Below, piece after piece: positions 1-5,285 of a stretch of 5,338 nt of DNA. This DNA comes from Actinomycetes bacterium. Lineage in GTDB: Bacteria > Actinomycetota > Acidimicrobiia > Acidimicrobiales > Microtrichaceae. Each line of letters starts with the position of its first letter. Positions within the stretch are counted from its first letter, which is position 1. A program made the translations under genes and the position numbers. The notes beneath the pieces were generated by a model. It ran no database searches. It saw only the letters and a list, made by a program, of their open reading frames with translations, and was not told where the DNA came from. The DNA lies in contig JAEZAI010000320.1 of assembly GCA_023427825.1 (NCBI GenBank), forward strand, positions 1-5,338, written 5' to 3'.

Positions 1-585
1 CTCGAGGGGATCCAGTCGCTCGCCACGGCGCTCGCCGATCGGGAGGACCGGCTCGACATCCTGGTCAACAACGCCGGGGTGTCGTGGGGCGCGCCGCTCG
101 ACGAGTTCCCGGAGCTCGGCTGGGACAAGGTCTTCGACACCAACGTGAAGGGCGTCTTCTTCATGACCCAGCAGGTGCTGCCGCTGCTGGAGGCGGCCGG
201 CACCGCCGAGGACCCGTCGCGGGTCATCAACATCGGTTCGATCGACGGCATCCGCACCCCGGTGTTCGACACGCACTCGTACGGGCCGTCCAAGGCCGCG
301 GTGCACGCGCTCACCCGGCAGATGGCGGCCAAGCTCATCAAGCGCCACATCGTGGTGAACGCGATCGCGCCGGGCCCGTTCCCCACGTGGATGCTCAGCA
401 CCGGTGTGGGCACGGGCGGCGACGTCGAGGGCACCGACTGGGACGCCGTGGGCGCACTGACGCCGAGCGGGCGCGTCGGCACGCCCGAGGACATCGCCGG
501 CCTGGCGATCTTCCTGTCCTCCCGTGCCGGCGCCTACACGGTCGGCGAGGTCATCACCTGCGACGGCGGCGCGGTCGTGTCGTGA
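1..585 (+). CDS. Short-chain dehydrogenase/reductase, RhlG/FabG-like, 5' end missing
   Basis: This is a cytosolic NAD(P)(H)-dependent oxidoreductase of the classical SDR family, interconverting a hydroxyl and a keto group on an unknown substrate. The reading frame is open from the first base, so 194 residues are present. Against the usual 245-260, roughly 50-65 N-terminal residues, including the TGxxxGIG cofactor-binding turn, lie upstream. Visible motifs, numbered from the first codon, are NNAG (23-26), the structural Asn N48 in DTNVKG, the catalytic Ser S80 in NIGS, and the YxxxK pair Y94 and K98 in SYGPSK. The PG motif is at 124-125, and the C-terminus has the GxxxxxDGG ending. The stretch from NIGS through HSYGPSKAA, NAIAPGPFP and the SRAGAYTVGEV ending closely resembles RhlG-type 3-oxoacyl-ACP reductases, but many SDRs look alike here and substrate cannot be read from it. 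The GTG at 79 falls inside NNAG-V and is not the start. Its 3' end faces the next gene 23 bp away. Confidence 0.95.
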   Translation, partial: LEGIQSLATALADREDRLDILVNNAGVSWGAPLDEFPELGWDKVFDTNVKGVFFMTQQVLPLLEAAGTAEDPSRVINIGSIDGIRTPVFDTHSYGPSKAAVHALTRQMAAKLIKRHIVVNAIAPGPFPTWMLSTGVGTGGDVEGTDWDAVGALTPSGRVGTPEDIAGLAIFLSSRAGAYTVGEVITCDGGAVVS

Positions 586-606
586 GGTCGGTCGTGTCCT
601 GAGACG
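573..606. repeat. Imperfect 17-bp tandem duplication over the SDR stop codon
   Basis: The unit starting at 573 is followed 17 bp later by a second copy starting at 590. The first 14 bases match at 13 positions (GGTCGTGTCGTGAG against GGTCGTGTCCTGAG). The first copy carries the SDR stop codon at 583-585. It looks like a small slippage duplication that supplies most of the gap between the two convergent genes. No function is implied. Confidence 0.5.
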
Positions 607-612
607 GCTCAG
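599..612. terminator. Weak hairpin between convergent SDR and NuoF-like genes
   Basis: CTGAG (599-603) and CTCAG (608-612) form a 5-bp stem with a 4-nt loop (ACGG), and the stem includes the stop codon of the minus-strand gene. It is the only dyad I see in the 23-bp convergent gap. There is no T-tract on either side and the stem is short, so a terminator role is tentative. Confidence 0.25.
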
Positions 613-2528
613 TCCGCCCGGGAGGTGGCGAGCGCCTCGCTGACCCCGGCGCCCAGGTCGTCGAGCTCCCGGTCGTCCATCCTCTCCTCGAGCAGGGCGA
701 GGATCCGGGCCTCCTCGCCGTCGATGATCGCCCGGACGCGTTCGACCAGGTCCGCCACCGCACGGTCGTCCGCCGGGCCGTCGGCGTCGAGGGCGGCCAG
801 GCGTTCCGCCTGCAGCTCGTCGAGCTCCACGTCCCAGGTGGCGTCCGCCGTGTCCTCGGGTGCGACGCGGGCCGCCCAGGGGTGCACGATGCGCCGCTCC
901 ACGTCCACGTAGGTGTCCAGCCGGCGTCGGAGCGCTCGCAGCGCGGCGGTCCGGTCGTCCTCGACGAGCACGCGGTCGAGGTCGTGGCGCAGGTCGTCGG
1001 TGAGCTCCACGAGCGGGAGGATCGCGTCGGGCACCGCCTCGCGTGGACCGGCGAGGGCATCCGACGCGCGCTGGTTGCCCTCGACCACCTGGGCCGGGGG
1101 CCGCATGTCCGCCCGCGGCCACAGGTCCACCGGCGCGGTGCCGGAGTCCCGCTCGTCGTAGGTCCAGTCGGGCTGCTTGGCCCGGTGGGTGGTGTCGAGC
1201 AGCGCCTCGCCCTCCACGATGTCGACGATCGGCAGGACGTCCAGCGCGACGCCGTCCGGTCCGCCGGGGCGTGGCGTGAGCGATCCGGGGAAGCGCTCGA
1301 GCAGGCTGGTCACGACCACCTGCTGCTGCGTGGCGAGCGCGCACCGGGCGCCGTCGGTCACGGTGGCGAGCCGGCCGGGCAGCTCGTCCACGTCGTCCTC
1401 GTCGGGGGTGGGTCCGTCGAGCGAGGCGAGCCGCTCGGCAATCGCCGTGCCGTCGCGCTTGCACGGCTCGCACTGGCCGCAGGACTCGACGGCCAGGAAC
1501 CTGGCCGCACCGGCTGCGACCGATGCGACGTCGGTCCGGTCGTCGAGCACCAGGAAGCCGGCGGCGCCCAGCCCCGAGCCGATCCCGGCCATGGCCTCGT
1601 AGGTGAGCGGGGTGTCGAGCAGCTCCTCGGGGACGATCGCGTTGGCCACGCCCGACAGCGCCCCGATCACGCGCCCGCGGCGAGCGCCGCCGCCGATGAT
1701 GTCGATCGCCTCGCGGAGCGTGGTGCCCATGGGGACCTCGCCGACCGCGTGCACGGCGCAGGCGCCGGTCATGGTGCACACGATCGTGCCGGGCGACTCC
1801 GCGGTGCCGACCTCGCGGAACCACTCGGCGCCCCGGGCGACGATCGCCGGCACGTTCGCGAGCGTCTCGACGTTGTCGACCAACGCCGCCGGGTCGGCGC
1901 CCGGCTCGTCGCCCACCAGCGCCGCGGTCGACGCCGCGTTGGCCAGGTCGGGTGACGGCGGTTCCACGCCCCGGCGGTAGGGCGGCGCCACCCGCGGGAA
2001 CGGCCCCCGGCCCGACACGACCTCGAGGAGCGCGGTCTCCTCGCCGAACAGGTACTCCGACGGTCCCTCGACCACCTCGAACGCCACGCCGTCGGACCAG
2101 CCCTCCGTCGCGAGCTCGTCGATCGCGCTCCGCAGCCGTGCCAGCTCCCGCCGGAAGCTGGACTTGGTCGCCACGACCACCCGCTCGGCCCCGACCGCGT
2201 GCGCCGCGATCAACGCACCCTCGAGCACCTTGTACGGGTTCATGCGGAGGAGCTGGCGATCCTTGAACGTGGACGGCTCACCCTCCGCCGCGTTGACCAC
2301 CACGCTCGGGGGGCGCTCCGCCGCGGCGGCCGCGACCGTGGCCCACTTGACGCCGGTGGGGAAGCCGGCGCCGCCCCGGCCGCGGAGCCCCGAGTCCGCG
2401 ATGAGCTCGACGAGGACCGACGGCTCCACGCGTCGTGCCGCGTCCAGGCCCTTCCCGCCGCCGCGCTCCAGGTGGGCGGCGAGCGACGTGCACTCCGTGC
2501 GGTCGAGAACTCGTTCGATCAGGGGCAT
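609..2528 (-). CDS. NuoF-like NADH:acceptor oxidoreductase flavoprotein with degenerate hemerythrin-like C-terminal domain
   Basis: A 639-residue homologue of the 51-kDa/NuoF/HoxF flavoprotein subunits, which take hydride from NAD(P)H onto FMN and pass electrons to a 4Fe-4S cluster. In order: the NADH-binding glycine loop GRGGAGFPTG (50-59), the FMN/NADH segment NAAEGEPSTFKDR (79-91; complex I proteins usually have NADE here), YLFGEETAL (159-167), VDNVET (217-222), an SLBB-like segment (about 248-330), and the N3-type cluster cysteines C350, C353 and C356 in ESCGQCEPC plus C396. Typical NuoF is about 420-450 residues. The extra tail has a charged linker (about 430-495) and a helical domain (about 500-635) that lines up with hemerythrin/HHE domains but lacks the iron-ligand histidines. 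No NuoE or NuoG neighbour is visible, so it is probably not part of a standard complex I operon. The ATG at 2528 is supported by GGAGG five bases upstream. Partner and electron acceptor are unknown. Confidence 0.9.
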   Translation of the reverse strand: MPLIERVLDRTECTSLAAHLERGGGKGLDAARRVEPSVLVELIADSGLRGRGGAGFPTGVKWATVAAAAAERPPSVVVNAAEGEPSTFKDRQLLRMNPYKVLEGALIAAHAVGAERVVVATKSSFRRELARLRSAIDELATEGWSDGVAFEVVEGPSEYLFGEETALLEVVSGRGPFPRVAPPYRRGVEPPSPDLANAASTAALVGDEPGADPAALVDNVETLANVPAIVARGAEWFREVGTAESPGTIVCTMTGACAVHAVGEVPMGTTLREAIDIIGGGARRGRVIGALSGVANAIVPEELLDTPLTYEAMAGIGSGLGAAGFLVLDDRTDVASVAAGAARFLAVESCGQCEPCKRDGTAIAERLASLDGPTPDEDDVDELPGRLATVTDGARCALATQQQVVVTSLLERFPGSLTPRPGGPDGVALDVLPIVDIVEGEALLDTTHRAKQPDWTYDERDSGTAPVDLWPRADMRPPAQVVEGNQRASDALAGPREAVPDAILPLVELTDDLRHDLDRVLVEDDRTAALRALRRRLDTYVDVERRIVHPWAARVAPEDTADATWDVELDELQAERLAALDADGPADDRAVADLVERVRAIIDGEEARILALLEERMDDRELDDLGAGVSEALATSRAD

Positions 2529-2533
2529 GAAGG

Positions 2534-2538
2534 CCTCC
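2534..2538 (-). promoter_or_regulatory. Shine-Dalgarno site of the NuoF-like gene
   Basis: On the minus strand this reads GGAGG, separated from the ATG at 2526-2528 by five bases. It fixes that ATG as the start. Confidence 0.75.
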
Positions 2539-2584
2539 AGGGGCGTCCGACCCTCCCATCGCCTCCGTACCCGGGCGGAGCGGC

Positions 2585-2589
2585 AAGGA
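2585..2589 (+). promoter_or_regulatory. Shine-Dalgarno site of the luciferase-like gene
   Basis: AAGGA lies seven bases before the GTG at 2597-2599. It supports the GTG over the ATG at 2589, which runs into a stop (TGA) after three codons. Confidence 0.65.
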
Positions 2590-2596
2590 TGCCGTC

Positions 2597-3484
2597 GTGA
2601 CCGACACCGACGGCCCCACGTTCCACCTCTTCCTCCCCCAGATGCGCATGACCCACGAGGCGATCGTCGAGCGGGCGCTCGCCGCCGAGGCGGCGGGGTT
2701 CGAGGGCATCGCCTTCATGGACCACCTGGCGCCGCCGCTGGCCACCGACCAGGACATGTGGGAGGCCATGGAGGTCGCAGCGTGGGTGCTCGCCCGCACG
2801 ACCGCGCTCCGGGTGGGGCACCTGGTGCTCTGCGACGCGTTCCGCCATCCGGCGGTCCTGGCCCGTCAGGTCACCTCGCTCGACCACGCGTCGGGAGGGC
2901 GCTTCGACCTGGGCATCGGGGGGGGGTCGGGGCCCGAGGAGCTGCACCAGTTCGGGGTGGGCTCCACCGAGCCGGGGGCCCGGGTCGGTCGCCTGGCCGA
3001 GACCCTGCAGGTGCTCGAGGCGCTCTGGACCGGCGAGGTCGTCGACTTCCGGGGCGAGCACCTCACGCTCGAGGGCGCGCAGCAGCGTCCGGTCCCGAGC
3101 GGGCCGATCCCGATCACGATCGGGGGCGTGGGGCCGCGCACGCTCGATCTGGTCGCACGGCACGCGGACTGGTGGAACCTGCCGGTGCACCAGCTCGACC
3201 GGCTGGAGGAGCTGCGCGAGCGAGCGGGCGACGCCCGGGTGTCCGTCCAGGCCATGGTCGCCGTCGTCGCGGACGAGGCCGACCGGGACGTGGTCACCGC
3301 CACCGTGCACCGTCGCTTCGGGACCGAGGGCCTCGGATCCCGCGTGGTCATCGGCACCGTCGGCGAGCTCGTCGACCACTTCGCCGGCCTGCACGGGCGC
3401 GGGGTGGACCGCGTCTACTCGTGGTTCGCCGACTTCGCGCCCCCGGCGACCCTGGAGCGCTTCGGCGAGGTCATCAGCGCCTGA
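2597..3484 (+). CDS. LLM-class (luciferase-like) flavin/F420-dependent oxidoreductase
   Basis: A 295-residue cytosolic TIM-barrel enzyme of the bacterial luciferase-like superfamily, whose members use reduced FMN or coenzyme F420 to oxidise or reduce organic substrates. Family signatures visible are RHPAVLARQVTSLDHASGGR followed by FDLGIGGG (84-110), the RLAETLQVLEALWTG helix (132-146) before the FRGEHLTLEG strand-loop, IPITIGGVGPRTLDLVARHADWWN (171-194, the strand that contacts the cofactor phosphate in relatives), and the C-terminal GTVGELVDHFAGLHGRGVDRV segment (253-272). Length is normal for single-domain F420-type members (280-340). In an actinobacterium F420 is a likely cofactor, but FMN cannot be excluded and the substrate is unknown. 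Start is a GTG with AAGGA seven bases upstream. A nine-G run (2918-2926) encodes part of the glycine loop; the family signature continues in frame on both sides, so the frame as read is sound. Confidence 0.92.
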   Translation: MTDTDGPTFHLFLPQMRMTHEAIVERALAAEAAGFEGIAFMDHLAPPLATDQDMWEAMEVAAWVLARTTALRVGHLVLCDAFRHPAVLARQVTSLDHASGGRFDLGIGGGSGPEELHQFGVGSTEPGARVGRLAETLQVLEALWTGEVVDFRGEHLTLEGAQQRPVPSGPIPITIGGVGPRTLDLVARHADWWNLPVHQLDRLEELRERAGDARVSVQAMVAVVADEADRDVVTATVHRRFGTEGLGSRVVIGTVGELVDHFAGLHGRGVDRVYSWFADFAPPATLERFGEVISA

Positions 3485-3513
3485 ACCGCACCGTTCGGGC
3501 GCGTCCGGTCGGG

Positions 3514-3530
3514 TCCCGGTCAGACCGGGA
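3514..3530. terminator. Convergent hairpin between the luciferase-like and GAF-EAL-PAS genes
   Basis: TCCCGGT (3514-3520), loop CAG, and ACCGGGA (3524-3530) form a perfect 7-bp GC-rich stem. It lies 30 bp after the luciferase-like stop codon and covers the stop codon of the minus-strand gene (3520-3522), so it could end transcription from both sides. No T-tract follows on either strand, so intrinsic termination would be of the non-U-tailed kind. CCGGTC at 3505-3510 offers a competing pairing with GACCGG at 3523-3528. Confidence 0.45.
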
Positions 3531-5121
3531 GCACGTGCGAGATGAAGTACCGCGGACGGCGTGAGCGGTCCCGCACCACCGTGACGATGAGGTCGGCGGG
3601 CATCTCGTGGCCGCCCGGGTCGAGGTACCGCTTGGTGATGCGGTAGCTGTCCCGCCGGTCCTCCAGGCACTCCCGCAGGTGCTCGAGGTCGATCTCCAGG
3701 TCGTCGGGGTGGGTGAGGTCCTGGAACGTCAGCGACTCCACCTCGGCGACGCTGCGGCGCAGGAACGTCGCGAAGTGGTGGTTCACCGATCGGAGGGTCC
3801 CGTCCAGGTCGACGATCGCGGTGGGCACCGCGGAGCCCATGATCGCCGCCTCGAAGCGGGTCTCGATGACCGGTTCCGACGGGCGCTCGCGCCGACCCGC
3901 GGCGGGCGCGGCGACGATCGTGACCTCGTCGGTCAACGGCAGCGGCGAGGGGCGCCCGAAGAGGTAGCCCTGGAACACGCTGACACCGAGGATGCTCAAC
4001 CGGTCGAGGTCCCTCGGGTCCTCGACGCCTTCGGCGACGAGCGTGGCGCCCGACTGGTGCGCCAGCTCGGCCATGCCGCCGACGAGCGCCTGGCGGGCGG
4101 GGTCGTCGGCGATGCCCTGGCTGATCGAGAGGTCCACCTTCACGATGTCGGGCTCGAGCTCGAGGATGTGGCGGAAGCTCGCGAAGCCGGCGCCGGCGTC
4201 GTCCACGGCGATCCGCACGCCCTCCGCCCGAAGTTGCTTCACCGCGGTGCGCAGCTCCTGGTAGTCGCCGACGCGGGCGTGCTCGGTGAGCTCGATCACC
4301 AGCCGCGTCGGTTCGGCCGGCAGCAGCTCCTCCGCGTCGACCGACATCAGTGCGGCGGGCGACAGGTTCACGCTCAGGTAGGTGTCGGCGGGGAGCTCGG
4401 GGATGGCGTCGATGGCGGTGCGGGCGGCGTGGACCTCGAGCGCCACGCCCAGGCCGACGGCGGTGGCGTCCGCGAACCACTGGTCCGGGCGGGGGGGGTC
4501 GCTGGGGAAGCGGCTCAGCGCCTCGAACCCGACGACGCGGGAGTGCTCCAGGTCCACGATCGGCTGGAAGACCGTCCGCAGCATCTTGTGGTTGATCACC
4601 CGGCCGACCCGGTCACGGATCTGACGGCGGTCGTCGCCCACGATCGGCACGTCCCGCAGCAGGTCCGAGGTCGTGTCGGCGAGCATCTGGAGGAACTCCT
4701 GCTCGCGGTCGTCGATCGTCCGGGGTTCGGTGCTCACCGCGCACAGCATCCCGGTCACGGCGCCGTTGGGCGCCTTCACCGGTGCGCCGACGTAGGAGCG
4801 GATGCCCATCCGCAGGGTCGGGAACAGCTCACGGGTGTCGGCATCGGCCCAGGTGTCGCCCACGGCGTTGGCGAGCCGCCCGTCGAGCACCCGGGCGCAC
4901 AGCGAGTCGGCGTACGGGAAGGAGGTCCCCTCGTCCACCGGCACTCCGCCCAGGGTCCCGGCGATCAGGACGAGCTCGATCCGGTCGCCCCGGAACCTGG
5001 ACACCCACGTCATCTCGGTGTCCGTGCGCGTCCGGGCGACGTCGAGCAGCCGTCGGACGAGGTCCTCCGGCCCCGTCAGTTCGTCGACGCCCGTCCCGGG
5101 CGCACCGATGGCCACGGCCAC
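3520..5121 (-). CDS. GAF-EAL-PAS protein, predicted cyclic-di-GMP phosphodiesterase
   Basis: A soluble signalling enzyme predicted to hydrolyse cyclic-di-GMP to pGpG. From the GTG at 5121 (533 aa) the order is a GAF sensor (about 20-158), an EAL domain (about 175-400), and a PAS domain (about 420-533). There are no membrane segments and no GGDEF domain. The EAL catalytic set appears complete: E200 of the EALSR motif, N252 (NLSP), E277 (ELTE, with E280), D307 and D308 (DDAGAGF), K328 (VKVD), E364 (AEGVED), and Q384 (FQGYLFG). From E277 to Q384 the spacings of these residues equal those of the well-studied enzyme RocR. Loop 6 reads DDAGAG rather than DDFGxG. The start is uncertain: the frame is open to a GTG at 5196, and GTGs also occur at 5133 and 5115. 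I choose 5121 because the mirrored copy on the right arm has an AGGA nine bases before the equivalent GTG and because the GAF domain needs little more N-terminus. At 5121 itself the upstream tetramer is GGTG, a weaker site. The first 53 bases of this gene lie in the left arm of the palindrome. Confidence 0.92.
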   Translation of the reverse strand: MAVAIGAPGTGVDELTGPEDLVRRLLDVARTRTDTEMTWVSRFRGDRIELVLIAGTLGGVPVDEGTSFPYADSLCARVLDGRLANAVGDTWADADTRELFPTLRMGIRSYVGAPVKAPNGAVTGMLCAVSTEPRTIDDREQEFLQMLADTTSDLLRDVPIVGDDRRQIRDRVGRVINHKMLRTVFQPIVDLEHSRVVGFEALSRFPSDPPRPDQWFADATAVGLGVALEVHAARTAIDAIPELPADTYLSVNLSPAALMSVDAEELLPAEPTRLVIELTEHARVGDYQELRTAVKQLRAEGVRIAVDDAGAGFASFRHILELEPDIVKVDLSISQGIADDPARQALVGGMAELAHQSGATLVAEGVEDPRDLDRLSILGVSVFQGYLFGRPSPLPLTDEVTIVAAPAAGRRERPSEPVIETRFEAAIMGSAVPTAIVDLDGTLRSVNHHFATFLRRSVAEVESLTFQDLTHPDDLEIDLEHLRECLEDRRDSYRITKRYLDPGGHEMPADLIVTVVRDRSRRPRYFISHVLPV

Positions 5122-5134
5122 CCATCGGCGCACC

Positions 5135-5155
5135 GTGCACCGAACTGAAACTTCC
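5135..5155 (-). promoter_or_regulatory. Mirrored 21-bp leader element, left copy
   Basis: On the minus strand this reads GGAAGTTTCAGTTC and then ends in the palindrome GTGCAC, 13 bases before the chosen start at 5121. An exact copy faces the other way at 5252-5272. It is AT-richer than its surroundings and sits symmetrically before both gene starts, which suits a promoter-proximal or operator site. No classical -10 or -35 boxes are evident, and the role is inferred from position and conservation only. Confidence 0.35.
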
Positions 5156-5162
5156 GGCGCTG

Positions 5163-5242
5163 CCCGGGCTCCTGCCAGCTCTGTCCTCCGTGGCACACCC
5201 GTTCAGGGGTGCCGCGGAGGACGGAGCTGGCGGGCGCCCGGG
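5163..5242 (+). repeat. Central stem-loop of the palindrome, about 37 bp of stem
   Basis: Arms 5163-5196 and 5209-5242 pair over 34 positions with one mismatch (T5170 to C5235) and three positions (T5173, T5182, T5191, each opposite G) that are G-U pairs in + strand RNA. A bulged A at 5197, then CCC (5198-5200) against GGG (5206-5208), closes a five-base loop, GTTCA (5201-5205). It lies upstream of both divergent starts and lacks a T-tract, so it is not placed as a terminator. A regulatory RNA leader, a cruciform, or a recombinase target are possible; none is shown. Confidence 0.75.
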
Positions 5243-5251
5243 GGCGGAGCG

Positions 5252-5272
5252 GGAAGTTTCAGTTCGGTGCAC
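5252..5272 (+). promoter_or_regulatory. Mirrored 21-bp leader element, right copy
   Basis: Exact reverse complement of 5135-5155. It begins GGAAGTTTCAGTTC and ends 13 bases before the GTG at 5286, the same distance as on the left side. Retention of all 21 bases between the two variable patches, 5243-5251 and 5273-5276, suggests a constrained site or recent duplication. Confidence 0.35.
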
Positions 5273-5276
5273 AGGA
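5273..5276 (+). promoter_or_regulatory. Possible Shine-Dalgarno site of the right-arm gene copy
   Basis: AGGA stands nine bases before the GTG at 5286-5288 (and five before an out-of-frame ATG at 5282). At the mirrored place on the left (5131-5134, minus strand) the sequence is GGTG. This tetramer is the only leader difference between the two copies from the 21-bp element outward. Confidence 0.4.
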
Positions 5277-5285
5277 CGCCGATGG

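Larger units (their letters stand above)
2529..2596. promoter_or_regulatory. Divergent intergenic region driving the NuoF-like and luciferase-like genes
   Basis: These 68 bp separate two divergently transcribed genes, so both promoters, or at least their proximal parts, must lie here or overlap the coding starts. I see no convincing -10 or -35 boxes. A short inverted repeat, CTCCG (2563-2567) and CGGAG (2576-2580) around an 8-nt centre, is a possible operator, but the arms are only 5 bp. Shared control of the two redox genes is plausible from layout alone and is not shown. Confidence 0.45.

Noticed and set aside
882..1955. A 357-residue open frame on the plus strand
   Set aside because: It is antisense to the NuoF-like gene and has a biased Val/Gly/Arg/His composition without recognisable domains.
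2563..2580. CTCCG/CGGAG dyad as a defined operator
   Set aside because: Five-base arms in DNA this GC-rich are expected by chance, so it is mentioned only within the intergenic region.
2519..4480. A 653-residue open frame on the minus strand
   Set aside because: It is antisense to the luciferase-like gene and out of frame with the EAL gene. Its translation is Arg/Gly/Pro/Ala-rich low complexity with no family motif, typical of GC-rich shadow frames.
3607..5148. A 513-residue open frame on the plus strand
   Set aside because: It is antisense to the GAF-EAL-PAS gene, whose full catalytic motif set shows the minus strand is the coding one.
5122..5196. N-terminal extension of the GAF-EAL-PAS protein to the GTG at 5196
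   Set aside because: The extra 25 residues run through the non-coding half of the palindrome, have no clear ribosome site, and add nothing to the GAF domain. It remains possible.
5163..5242. Central hairpin as an intrinsic terminator or integron attC site
   Set aside because: It lies upstream of two divergent starts, has no T-tract, and lacks the conserved attC core sequences; no integrase gene is present.
5135..5272. A small MITE-like element with 21-bp terminal inverted repeats
   Set aside because: The flanking tetramers do not form a target-site duplication, and the flanks beyond them are themselves inverted copies, so the whole palindrome is the better unit.
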